Below are positions 33,133 to 41,627 of a stretch of 64,000 bases of DNA, piece after piece. Positions within the stretch are counted from its first letter, which is position 1. Every line of letters begins with the position of its first letter. Made by a program: the position numbers and the translations under genes. The notes beneath the pieces were generated by a model that saw only the letters and a list, made by a program, of their open reading frames with translations, was not told the DNA's origin and made no database searches. The DNA comes from an uncultured Sulfitobacter sp. (GTDB lineage: Bacteria; Pseudomonadota; Alphaproteobacteria; Rhodobacterales; Rhodobacteraceae): positions 363,982 through 427,981 of the forward strand of contig NZ_CANNBM010000003.1 in the NCBI RefSeq assembly GCF_947502895.1, read 5' to 3'.

Positions 33133-34935
33133 GTGAGTCTCTTTGACCAGAAAATTGAGGGCGTTCCACAATTCGTAAGTTATTTCACGCCGGTTTTGGA
33201 GATCTTGCGAGATCTTGGAGGACAGGCAAAGCCGAAGGATGTGATGGACGAAATCGCACGGCGCTATGATATTCCCGAAGATTCACTTCATCAAACTAAC
33301 AAAAATGGGCAACCGACGTTTAACAATCGGGTAGCTTGGGCGCGGTTCTATCTTGTGAAAGCAGGCTACATATACTCCCCCAAACGTGGCGTTTGGGCGT
33401 TGACCGACGAAGGTGCGTCAGCCAAACTTACTGACGCCGTGGCAGCCGAACTTTTTCGCAATGCCCAATCTGCTTTCCAAGCTGACGAGGATGAAGACCA
33501 AGCACCTGAAGGAGAGATCGTCCCCGATGGTATGAACTACTGGTTTGTAGGCGCGGCATGGAACGAAGGCGATCAGGCGGCGCGTTTCTTGGATGAGGGT
33601 ATCTGGGAAAATGGATATGATGAAAAGTTCGGGCATCTCGTCAAACAGATGAAGCAGGGCGACCGGATCGCAATCAAAGCGACTTACACCCGTAAGCACG
33701 ATGTGCCGTTCGAGAACCGGGGGCGGATGGTCAGCGCAATGCGTATCAAAGCAATTGGTACGATCACCGGCAATCAAGGTGATGGGAAAATAGTCAATGT
33801 CGCTTGGGAAGAGGTCGACCCTCCGCGCGAGTGGTTCTTCTACACCTATCGGAAAACCATTGCGCGCGCTCGGTTCGAGGATGACGATATGGCTCGCCAA
33901 CTCGTCGCTTTCGCGTTTGACGGACAAGATCAGAATATTGATGGCTTCCTCGCACATCCATATTGGGCTGAAAAATTCGCAGACGATGTTGCGCCGCTCA
34001 CTGCGATTGAAGACGAAGAGCAGTCGGATAGTGAGGCGGATGCGCCTCCTGTCGAGACTTATGGTATCGATGACATCGTCTCTGACGGTGGTTTCCTACC
34101 GCGCGGTTTGATATCCAATATGATCAACCGTCTCGAGATCAAAAAGAACCTCATTCTGCAGGGCGCACCGGGGACCGGCAAGACTTGGTTGGCCAAACGC
34201 CTTGGCAAAGCGTTAATCGGACGGCGAACCCCTAAACACGAGCAACTGCGCTCAGTCCAGTTTCACCCTTCGCTTTCCTATGAGGATTTTGTGCGAGGTT
34301 ATCGGCCCAGTTCAAATGGCCTGACACTTACCGACGGTGTATTTTTGCAGGCCGTCGAAGCCGCTCGCGCACAACCAGACCTCGCACATGTGCTCATCAT
34401 TGAAGAGATCAATCGTGGCAACCCTGCCCAGGTCTTTGGTGAGATGCTGACCTTGCTTGAGAACACCAAGCGCAGCCGGGCTGACGCCATAGAGCTGGCC
34501 TATCGAAAGCAGCCAGGTGAACGAGTGCATGTTCCCGATAACTTCTACGTCATCGGGACCATGAACGTTGCCGATCGTTCACTGGCCCTCGTTGACCTGG
34601 CACTTCGTCGTCGGTTCGCCTTCGTCTCGCTCGAGCCCGCATTCAACGATTCTTGGGCAGCTTGGTGTTTGGATCGCGGCTTTGACGAAGACATGGTGAC
34701 ACTGGTGCGGGCCCGCATGAGAGCTCTCAACGAGGAGATCTCAGCCGACAGAACGCTGGGTCCGCAATTTCGTGTGGGCCACTCCTACGTCACGCCGACC
34801 GAGCCGCTTGATGATCTGGTAGGCTGGTTTCGCGACGTGATAGACACGGAGATCGGGCCCCTGCTGGATGAGTATTGGTTCGACGCCCCCGAGCGGGCTG
34901 CAGAAGCAGCGGCGCGCTTACGCGACGGGCTTTGA
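33133..34935 (+). CDS. mcrB: McrB-type AAA+ GTPase with N-terminal winged helix and EVE-like domain
   Basis: A 600-residue protein from GTG 33133, preferred because GGAAAG precedes it; a TTG at 33115 is in frame. Residues about 10-95 resemble the Mrr N-terminal winged helix (LEILRDLGGQAKPKDVMDEI, then KAGYIYSPKRGVWALTDEG). Residues 134-285 resemble an EVE/PUA-like reader (NYWFVGAAWNEGDQAARFLDEGIWENG, split by family) that may bind modified bases. The AAA+ module has Walker A GAPGTGKT (344-351), Walker B VLIIEEINRGNPAQVF (420-435) and the McrB signature MNVADRSLALVDLALRRRF. With McrC it forms a GTP-driven restriction complex for modified DNA. Confidence 0.9.
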   Translation: MSLFDQKIEGVPQFVSYFTPVLEILRDLGGQAKPKDVMDEIARRYDIPEDSLHQTNKNGQPTFNNRVAWARFYLVKAGYIYSPKRGVWALTDEGASAKLTDAVAAELFRNAQSAFQADEDEDQAPEGEIVPDGMNYWFVGAAWNEGDQAARFLDEGIWENGYDEKFGHLVKQMKQGDRIAIKATYTRKHDVPFENRGRMVSAMRIKAIGTITGNQGDGKIVNVAWEEVDPPREWFFYTYRKTIARARFEDDDMARQLVAFAFDGQDQNIDGFLAHPYWAEKFADDVAPLTAIEDEEQSDSEADAPPVETYGIDDIVSDGGFLPRGLISNMINRLEIKKNLILQGAPGTGKTWLAKRLGKALIGRRTPKHEQLRSVQFHPSLSYEDFVRGYRPSSNGLTLTDGVFLQAVEAARAQPDLAHVLIIEEINRGNPAQVFGEMLTLLENTKRSRADAIELAYRKQPGERVHVPDNFYVIGTMNVADRSLALVDLALRRRFAFVSLEPAFNDSWAAWCLDRGFDEDMVTLVRARMRALNEEISADRTLGPQFRVGHSYVTPTEPLDDLVGWFRDVIDTEIGPLLDEYWFDAPERAAEAAARLRDGL

Positions 34936-36014
34936 TGTCGACCAAGATCCCTCTGCGCAACATTTGGATATTGTTCCTTTATGCAGCCGATCTTGCGCAA
35001 CTGCGTGACAAGTTCGAACGCGATGTTGAGAACGCGCGGGACCTGCCTGATCTGGTTGGTCGATTACTTGCGCATGTCGTAGAGGATCGTTTACGCCGCA
35101 ACCTCAGCCGGGGTTATCGGACGCGCGCAGCAGTCCTGCCACGCGTGCGCGGCCGCATCGACATGCTGGCAACTGAGGCGGGGCAACTCATGGAGCGAGG
35201 ACAAATCGCTTGCCGGTTTGAAGAGCACGTAATGGATACGCCCCGCAACCGACTGATCCGTGCCGCGCTGGAAAGGCAGGCTGGGCGCGTCTCATCCAAG
35301 GAAACGGCGCATCGGTGCCGCGGACTTGCCGCTGATTTCTCACGTTTAGGGGTCTCGGCGGGGCGGCCGTCGCGGGCTGAGCTTGGAGTTGACCAAATTG
35401 GTCGGAACGAAAGCGCTGACCGGATGATGGTCGCACTCGCGCGAATGATCTTTGACGGGACGATCCCCACAGAAGCGCAGGGGGCAGCACTTCAGCCTGG
35501 AGACGAAACGACAGAGCACTTGATCCGACGGCTGTTTGAGCGTGCCGTTGGGAATGCACTCCGGATCAAGCTTCAACCATTGGGTTGGCATATCGCGCAA
35601 GGTCGAAGGATTGCCTGGCCCGTGACGATGGCGACCCCAAGTCTATCCGATATACTTCCAGGCATGCAGACAGACATTGAAATGAACCACGCTGTTTCGG
35701 GACGCCGTGTCGTCATTGATACGAAATTCACGAATATTTTGACGTCATCCAATTATCGACAGCAGATTTTGAAAAGCGGATACCTTTACCAGATGTACGC
35801 CTACCTAAGAACGCAGGAAGACATGTCCCAACCGTCGAGCATGACTGCCGAAGGTCTTTTCCTTCACCCTCAGGCTGGCGGGAGCGTGGATGAGACGATG
35901 GTCGTTCAAGGGCATACAGTCACGTTCAGAACAATCGACCTGACAGCGCCCGCAACTAAATTTGAAGAGCAACTTTTTTCCTCAACAATAATTCGGGCAA
36001 ATTTTTCTCAGTAA
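34935..36014 (+). CDS. mcrC: McrC-type nuclease subunit
   Basis: A 359-residue partner of McrB, with the start ATG overlapping the McrB stop (TGATG). The family start PLRNIWILFLYAADLAQLRD is clear, followed by HVVEDRLRRNLSRGYRTR and FEEHVMDTPRNRLIRAAL. The PD-(D/E)xK nuclease core is at LPGMQTDIEMN and RRVVIDTKFTN, where Asp, Asp and Lys would hold the metal. It cuts DNA when driven by the McrB motor. Confidence 0.92.
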   Translation: MSTKIPLRNIWILFLYAADLAQLRDKFERDVENARDLPDLVGRLLAHVVEDRLRRNLSRGYRTRAAVLPRVRGRIDMLATEAGQLMERGQIACRFEEHVMDTPRNRLIRAALERQAGRVSSKETAHRCRGLAADFSRLGVSAGRPSRAELGVDQIGRNESADRMMVALARMIFDGTIPTEAQGAALQPGDETTEHLIRRLFERAVGNALRIKLQPLGWHIAQGRRIAWPVTMATPSLSDILPGMQTDIEMNHAVSGRRVVIDTKFTNILTSSNYRQQILKSGYLYQMYAYLRTQEDMSQPSSMTAEGLFLHPQAGGSVDETMVVQGHTVTFRTIDLTAPATKFEEQLFSSTIIRANFSQ

Positions 36015-36198
36015 GGTCGGCCCAAATGTATGTACCGGCTGCTGTTCGCAAATGATTTCTGGCGTGTTCTCGGAAGTCGCTCATATGTATCCGGCCTGTT
36101 GATCGACACGCGGGTCGTGGCCTTGTTGGGGTAAGGGTCAAGTCAGCATCGCATTTGCCAAAGCGGGATTTTCAAGCAGGAATGCTCCATAAAGCTCC

Positions 36199-36822
36199 TT
36201 AATCAGTTTTGATGCACCAGAGCGGTCCCTTTTGAAAACCTGTTTTTCTCCGATTATCTCGCTCTAAAGTAATTATGTCATTCCATCGAAGAGCGTTCTC
36301 CATACGCATTTTGGACGGAATTTCAGAAAATAAGAGGTCGTAGTATGGCAACAAATTCAGACACTTAGGGACCATTAGGCTATGGAGTACGGTATGCGCG
36401 ATATCGATACCCAACGAATGTCCCCCTTTTTCATCCATGTTCCACGCTGAAGGCTGAAGCGGACACGCATGCTGTTCATTCGTAAGAACGAACGGAACCC
36501 CATTCCCACAGGTTATCGTGAAAACTGCCGAAATACATTGTGCCTCGATACGCCTTAGAAGCGCTATCAAGTCGATGTTTCCGTTATAACTCAGAAGCTT
36601 CTCTGGATAATAAAATATAGTCTTCCCAAAGCCTTGCTCTCGGATGCTTTCTGGAACTCTCCTGAAGAGATTGTCGGTCGAACCGCCGTAGAGGCGACCG
36701 TCTTCCCAAAGGACGTATATCCCGCCTACTTTCGGCAACAGATTTTTGTTCTCTTTGTCCAACCAAAACAGCGAGGTCTCATACGATATGCTACTGTCCT
36801 GATTTTTCACAACATCCCCCAT
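36199..36822 (-). CDS. GIY-YIG-like protein, last gene of a five-gene operon
   Basis: A 207-residue protein with a GIY-YIG-like start: GGIYVLWEDGRLYGGSTDNLFRRV (about residues 33-56, split here by family), where GIY and YGG are the signature tyrosines and the following Arg suits the catalytic helix. A Glu in LRRIEAQCISAV could be the metal ligand. The C-terminal half is unrecognised. It lies 24 bases after the phosphatase gene and converges on mcrC, with 184 bases between. A nuclease role is inferred only from the motif. Confidence 0.6.
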   Translation of the reverse strand: MGDVVKNQDSSISYETSLFWLDKENKNLLPKVGGIYVLWEDGRLYGGSTDNLFRRVPESIREQGFGKTIFYYPEKLLSYNGNIDLIALLRRIEAQCISAVFTITCGNGVPFVLTNEQHACPLQPSAWNMDEKGGHSLGIDIAHTVLHSLMVPKCLNLLPYYDLLFSEIPSKMRMENALRWNDIITLERDNRRKTGFQKGPLWCIKTD

Positions 36823-36846
36823 TCGGCTGCAAGGCCTCTAACGATT

Positions 36847-37815
36847 TTAACATTCTGTACTCTTCTTCATACTTGATGGCTTCACTCCCCTACTCCCTCC
36901 CAGAGATCGACTATTTTCTGGTGATTGGTTCAAAGTGCTCTCTCTTACAGCAAATATCCGGACCTTAGCTTTACCAGCGCGTCCGCGAACATGCCCGACA
37001 GCCAGCTGCGGCCGGTACGCGGCGCCAATGTCGAGTGCGATGGTCCGATACCCCTCAATCCCGTCACAGGCCTCAAGATCTTCGGCACTGCTCAAATCCC
37101 GACGTAGCGCTGGCGTATGGCCGTGGACTATGACCGTCGGCCTACGGTCGCGACGATCGGGGTCTGGATCGCGGGTATCCCAGCCACCTTGATGCGACAG
37201 AAAAGGGTGCCTCATCGTGGCCCAGTGATCATCCACTCCAAGAAAGAAGCGATCCTGAGCCAGAAATTCTTCGAGATCACCATCTGGATGAACGCCAGCA
37301 TGGACAAAAACCAAATCACCCAATCTCAAATGGCTCGGCCCCTCCCCGATCCATTTGAGATATTCGGGGAGGAAGGATTCGAGTAGCTTATCGGTGACCT
37401 CCGCCGGTGTGTGCGTCTGTTCAGACATGCCGACTTCAGCCAAGACCGTATTTCCTCCACCAGCGATCCAGAATGAAAGCACACTTCCCGAAGACAACCC
37501 AAAATACAGCCCCAGATCGTGATTGCCTGGTAAAACATGTAGGTGATCCGCTCCTGTGAAGTCCCCTGCCCTCATCGCCAGATCGACGGCTTCGATGGAT
37601 GACGGACCGCGGTCAATCAGATCTCCGAGAAAAATGAGATGCCTGGTCCGCGCCTCGCGCGGCACATCCCTTATCTCCTTGAGGACCTGCGCCAGCAAAT
37701 CAGCTTGCCCATGCACATCGCCGATCACGAATGCCTCGGTGTCATCTGGAAATTCGCCAGGCAGCTCGCGCCATGGCAGATGATATGACTTATAGGACGT
37801 TTGGTCAGTGGGCAT
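36847..37815 (-). CDS. PPP-family metallophosphoesterase
   Basis: A 322-residue protein with all metal motifs of the PPP superfamily: VIGDVHGQADLL, FLGDLIDRGPSSIEAV, VLPGNHDLGLY, FVHAGVHPD and VIVHGHTPA. Such enzymes are protein phosphatases of the PrpA type or ApaH-like dinucleotide hydrolases. ATG 37815 begins PTDQTSYKSYHLPW; another in-frame ATG 16 codons upstream lacks a good ribosome site. It is the fourth gene of the operon running from 39869 to 36199. The substrate is unknown. Confidence 0.85.
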   Translation of the reverse strand: MPTDQTSYKSYHLPWRELPGEFPDDTEAFVIGDVHGQADLLAQVLKEIRDVPREARTRHLIFLGDLIDRGPSSIEAVDLAMRAGDFTGADHLHVLPGNHDLGLYFGLSSGSVLSFWIAGGGNTVLAEVGMSEQTHTPAEVTDKLLESFLPEYLKWIGEGPSHLRLGDLVFVHAGVHPDGDLEEFLAQDRFFLGVDDHWATMRHPFLSHQGGWDTRDPDPDRRDRRPTVIVHGHTPALRRDLSSAEDLEACDGIEGYRTIALDIGAAYRPQLAVGHVRGRAGKAKVRIFAVRESTLNQSPENSRSLGGSRGVKPSSMKKSTEC

Positions 37816-37872
37816 CTTCAGTCGATCCAACAAAAATGAAAAACGATATGCGTATCGAAACAAGAAGTCATA

Positions 37873-38409
37873 TCAGCGTGTCCCTGACCCATCAATTGTC
37901 TGCTTCAGGCCAGCTATCCATACCTTTGCCGTCCGACCACTGTCAGGCCCTGCCCGGTGCGGTGCCTTGGTACGGTCAAGACGCTCATAGACGTAATCCA
38001 GCGCATTTGACGGGAAGGCTCCCAGCGTTGTCACATCGAAATAGTGGATTGAGACATAGCCGGAGACCCCTGCAGCGCCGAACAGCTGATCGAGCCAATG
38101 CCGCTCGAACGTAACGGCGTCTGAAAGCGCGATACGCACTTTGAGAGCATGCAAAAACGCTCTTGCGAGCGTCACGACGTCAGGTGTTTTGTCCAGATCA
38201 CGACGCGTGATGTTGTGTATCGCAGCACTCGCTGGGGACCATGCATCCTCGGGGCATTCTGGTGCGGGACGGATCAAACTGTCAAAAGTTTGAACTTCCA
38301 AATTTTGATCGACCCAGCTGAGGCCGATCTCACCCGGCCAGCTGTCTGTATCAAGACTGCTTACCTCAAAATTAAGAAACGCGAACTTGGCGTAGAGCTT
38401 GTTCGTCAC
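37873..38409 (-). CDS. DnaQ-like exonuclease-fold protein with altered catalytic residues
   Basis: A 178-residue protein whose order of motifs fits the DEDD/RNase T-like fold: AFLNFEVSSLDTDSWPGEIG (motif I), SLIRPAPEC and AAIHNITRRDL, LSDAVTFERHWLDQLF (motif II) and KAPHRAGPDSGR (motif III). In relatives motif I reads D-F-E and motif II has F-D; here they are N-F-E and F-E, while the His and Asp of motif III remain. It may be inactive or have changed metal use. It overlaps the upstream phosphoesterase gene by four bases. Confidence 0.7.
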   Translation of the reverse strand: MTNKLYAKFAFLNFEVSSLDTDSWPGEIGLSWVDQNLEVQTFDSLIRPAPECPEDAWSPASAAIHNITRRDLDKTPDVVTLARAFLHALKVRIALSDAVTFERHWLDQLFGAAGVSGYVSIHYFDVTTLGAFPSNALDYVYERLDRTKAPHRAGPDSGRTAKVWIAGLKQTIDGSGTR

Positions 38410-39212
38410 AGTGCAGCTCCTCCATCCAGGTCAAATGTAAACCGTGCAAGATCATCAATCGGGTCATGCTGCCCAGGGTAGCCTACCGAGACGTTGGTCA
38501 ACGACGTCTGGCCGATAGTGAATGTAATCCGACGATGTGTATGGCCGTACAGCCACCGTTCGGGCTGGTACTTGATGATCACCGCCTCGAGATCAGAGGC
38601 ATAACACGGACCGATATCTGGTCTACCCTTCAGCGCCATTACATGCGGAGCATGGTGCGTAATGACCGTTGTCTCCCCGTCAAACGCGCTCGACAGTCGC
38701 TCTTCCAACCAGTGGCGATGATCCAGGTGAATTTGCGCAGTCTGAACTGGCAAGAGCTTTTTGTAACCCGTCCTGGCGATCCTGATGCACCTGTAGTCGT
38801 TCATATAGGTTGCAGCGTGTCGCAAATTGTCTGTTCGATCGCCGTAGATCTCGAAATCGGTCCACAGGGTGCAGCACAGAATACGGTGCCGACCTAAAAC
38901 CAGCTCAGACTTCTGAATAAATGCCGCACCATGTGCAGCCGCTACATCGCGCAGCTTGTCTTCTTGATCAATGCAGCCGTCGTAATAGTCATGGTTTCCC
39001 GGCATCGCAAAGACTTGAGCCTCAGGCAGCCGAGCGGTGATCCACCGGAGACATTCTTTCCACTTCTTATGGCCTTTGTTGCTCACGTCACCGGCCAGTA
39101 CACAGTGCGTGATGGCTCGAAGTTGCGCGTCTGAAATATTTTTGAACGGATCCACACCATCCGCGAAGTGCAGGTCGCAGTGGAGATCCGCAAGTACAAG
39201 TAACTTCATCAT
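38406..39212 (-). CDS. Calcineurin-like metallophosphoesterase
   Basis: A 268-residue protein with the calcineurin-type metal motifs KLLVLADLHCDLH, VLAGDVSNKG, FAMPGNHDYYDG, VITHHAPHV and WLYGHTHRRI. This is a different subfamily from the PPP enzyme two genes downstream. The first two residues are both Met, so the start is 39212 or 39209. It is second in the operon; the ATGA overlap with the next gene indicates coupling. Confidence 0.85.
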   Translation of the reverse strand: MMKLLVLADLHCDLHFADGVDPFKNISDAQLRAITHCVLAGDVSNKGHKKWKECLRWITARLPEAQVFAMPGNHDYYDGCIDQEDKLRDVAAAHGAAFIQKSELVLGRHRILCCTLWTDFEIYGDRTDNLRHAATYMNDYRCIRIARTGYKKLLPVQTAQIHLDHRHWLEERLSSAFDGETTVITHHAPHVMALKGRPDIGPCYASDLEAVIIKYQPERWLYGHTHRRITFTIGQTSLTNVSVGYPGQHDPIDDLARFTFDLDGGAAL

Positions 39213-39239
39213 TGATCCCGAGAATCTAAAAAAATCTGG

Positions 39240-39869
39240 TCAGACATCTCGGACACCCGCATCAATCTGATCGCGCTCGACGAAGGCCTTCACCTCCCGA
39301 GCATCAAGCGTCAGATGCTCAAGCCCGCCGACCTGATGCCCGAGTCGCTCGACAAGATCCTCTGTCGTCACCTCTTCTTTCAGCCGGTACCAGCGTGAGG
39401 CTGTACGCGCCCATGATTGATCGGCTGCAATGCCGCAAAGCCGAGAACTGTTTATCAGCCGACATTTGAGTGTGGGGTGCCCTGATTGTATGCCCAGAAG
39501 GATGGCTCCACCACATTGCGGATCGCGGATTGCTGTCCAGGGATTTAAAAGCGGTGCAGCTTCCAGATCATGATCAGCAGGTCCCTCTACACCAAGTTGG
39601 AGAGACCGGTTCGTCAAACGCATGCCGAGCGTCGACATCAGCTGCCTTTTGGAAGCCATCCACTCACTTGCCAGCACACTCCAGACTTCGTCTACCAAAA
39701 CGTATTTGACTGGCGAAGGCATGGCTTCTAACGCTTCCAAAGCTTCTGACGGGATAGTGTCTGCCACCGCATATAATACTCCGTCTGCCCCGGTGAACGC
39801 CATGGGGTCTGCTTGCCGCAGAGCATGCAGGACCCGCAAGTCATCTGCGTTCGGGTCCATTTCAGACAT
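39240..39869 (-). CDS. DUF6634-like protein, first gene of the operon
   Basis: A protein of 209 residues from ATG 39869; the frame could start at 39926, but neither has a strong ribosome site. The C-terminal half carries a block like that of DUF6634 proteins: LEAAPLLNPWTAI, SGHPTLKCRLINSSRLCGIA and WARTASRWYRLKEE. These are common on rhodobacterial mobile elements and have no known function. It lies 27 bases before the phosphoesterase gene. The family name is from memory of the motif and should be treated as tentative. Confidence 0.6.
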   Translation of the reverse strand: MSEMDPNADDLRVLHALRQADPMAFTGADGVLYAVADTIPSEALEALEAMPSPVKYVLVDEVWSVLASEWMASKRQLMSTLGMRLTNRSLQLGVEGPADHDLEAAPLLNPWTAIRDPQCGGAILLGIQSGHPTLKCRLINSSRLCGIAADQSWARTASRWYRLKEEVTTEDLVERLGHQVGGLEHLTLDAREVKAFVERDQIDAGVRDV

Positions 39870-39926
39870 CCCACTCACACGCGTCGATGAGGCAGCGATA
39901 TTCGGAACGATGCACTTTCGGCACAT

Positions 39927-40922
39927 TCAGGATGTCGTAGATCAATGGGATACCTCGCTCACTTCAATAACAAAGCTGACTACCGAAATCGGAAGAGCCA
40001 ACCCCATCAAGGCATTGATTTATTTGCGAAAAAAAAGGTTTTATTGGATTTTTAAGCATCGGAAAGGATGCGAAAAAACAGACTACGTTCTAACCAGGCC
40101 ATAAAAATTTCGCAAAAACCAAAGCATACATGATTTAGGGAGTAAGATGCTCCCTGCATATGCCTGATAATCCCGCTTGCGAAAAAGGAAATTCGCCAGA
40201 GATCTTTGTCGCGACTATCGCTCCGCTAAGGGTAAAAAAACTACCTGCTGGCAAAGATTGCCCCGGAGAATACCTCATTGATCGCGAACGATTCCGGAGA
40301 CTCTCTGTTACAGCAATCGGCGGAAACTACCTTCACTGGCAAAATTTTACCGATCGCCACCACAGAACGAGCACTCAGCACCAGGTTAAACCTGACGGTT
40401 TCGCCATTGCGAAAACCCGGTTTTGTAGAACACTGCCAAACAAATCATCACCGCTGTAACAAAAAAATCGACCCCGAATAAGTGCCTGAAGACGAAATAA
40501 ATCATCGTTTTTATGTTTTCTTTCAATTGGTTAATTCATTTTCCTCAAACCGAATAAAGCCACGTGGACTTTGTTACAGCCTTGAAAAGCGTTACACATT
40601 AAGTAACAGCCATAAGTACCTGATATTATTATTAAATAAGTATATATATCTATCTGTTACAAGATTCATAAATATATATACATACACTCATACCCAGACA
40701 TGCACGCATGCACCTATGTACACACACATAGAGACACTCATATGGGCGTAACAGCGTAACATTTTGCCAACCCGTTGTTTTTAAATACTTTTTCTGTTAC
40801 AGGGCGTAACAAGCGCTACTGAATAGCAAATTTTATCCTTTAAAAACAATTCACTGACCTTGTTACAGAGCCAGTTTTTCGGTTTTTGAAGAAACTTCAC
40901 CTCAAGTAATAAGGGGAGCACG
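39927..40922. other. AT-rich intergenic region upstream of the BREX locus
   Basis: About one kilobase without a convincing gene between two oppositely directed operons. It includes an AGGGAG/CTCCCT hairpin at 40136-40154, a dense array of TGTTAC/GTAACA elements (listed separately) and, at about 40670-40740, an alternating purine-pyrimidine run with TATATATA, ATGCACGCATGCA and ACACACACAT. Open frames here lack ribosome sites and have biased composition. The BREX promoter must lie here or in the decayed gene that follows. Confidence 0.5.
40306..40866. repeat. Array of TGTTAC/GTAACA elements
   Basis: TGTTAC occurs at 40306, 40572, 40655, 40795 and 40861; GTAACA at 40456, 40603, 40748, 40756 and 40806; and an additional GTTACA at 40591. 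That is eleven copies in 561 bases, in both orientations, several in pairs (40591/40603, 40748/40756, 40795/40806). The element reads as a half-site of a dimeric regulator or as an iteron. No matching binding protein is identified. Confidence 0.6.
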
Positions 40923-41033
40923 ATGGACGAGAGAAAATCGTACGAACTTTCGCTATCGCAAAGTAATGTTCACCCATACGCCGCCAGGCCCCTGATGAAA
41001 GACCATGATTATCCACACCTTTGTTCAGGTTAG
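40923..41033 (+). CDS. Possible 36-residue peptide before the decayed regulator
   Basis: ATG 40923 is preceded by GGGGAG at a five-base spacing and opens a frame of 36 codons (MDERKSYELSLSQSNVH and on). The product matches nothing I know. It may be a leader peptide, the remains of the WYL regulator's 5' end, or chance. Confidence 0.25.
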   Translation: MDERKSYELSLSQSNVHPYAARPLMKDHDYPHLCSG

Positions 41034-41171
41034 AGATTCTATTTATGAAACGAATGCCCTACCTTACCGGGAACAGCGGATTGAATTCGGGAATTTCTGG
41101 AGAACTACCTTGAGCAAGAACACCAAAAAGAACGCTTCGGTAGACGCGAAGCCCTTCAAGGGGCAATTCGC

Positions 41172-41627
41172 ATGTCCATCTACGCCCTGAGTATCGCAAT
41201 CATGTCAGGTCATAGGACATTGTGCATCTTCTTACTGAGGACGGCGAAGCGTCACCAATGGAATGCGAGAGCGTGGTGCTTCCGCAACAACATTTTTAAG
41301 GACTTCGTATTGGCTCGTATATTGACCTGCACTTTGAGTGAGCCGGCCGATGTAGATCCGGAAGCCGACATTAATTGGTCTGAAAGCGTTACCCTAAAAA
41401 TCGCAGCACATCCTGGGCTCTCTGAAAACCAACGGCGAGTCGTGGAGCTGGATTACGCCATGGTGCAAGGCGTAGCTGAAGGCATCGTCAAGACATGCAT
41501 GCGGTTCCATATCTTAAAACGGCTCGGCCTGGATATCGCCCCTGATACGCGTCGTCCGCAAGATCAACATATTGCATTAATGAACCCTGCCGAAGTTCAG
41601 GGCTTTCTCGGGCAGGTAGCGCAATGA
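41172..41627 (+). pseudogene. brxR: Remnant of a WYL-domain BREX regulator (BrxR-like)
   Basis: The open frame encodes 151 residues, but only the last about 125 resemble a known protein: WNARAWCFRNNIFKDFVLARI is the end of a WYL domain and VTLKIAAHPGLSENQRRVVELDY then MRFHILKRLGLD is the C-terminal WCX-like extension. The helix-turn-helix and first half of WYL are absent. Neighbouring frames hold scraps (for example REQRIEFGNFW at 41071), which suggests deletions and frameshifts. BrxR proteins of this type normally repress BREX operons from just this position. The stop overlaps brxA (ATGA). Confidence 0.65.

Noticed and set aside
40160..40751. Two small frames in the AT-rich region before BREX
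   Set aside because: No ribosome sites, low-complexity products (one full of Tyr-Thr-His repeats from the alternating tract) and no similarity known to me.
40306..40866. CRISPR array
   Set aside because: The TGTTAC words are only six bases, in both orientations and unevenly spaced; no long direct repeats or cas genes are present.
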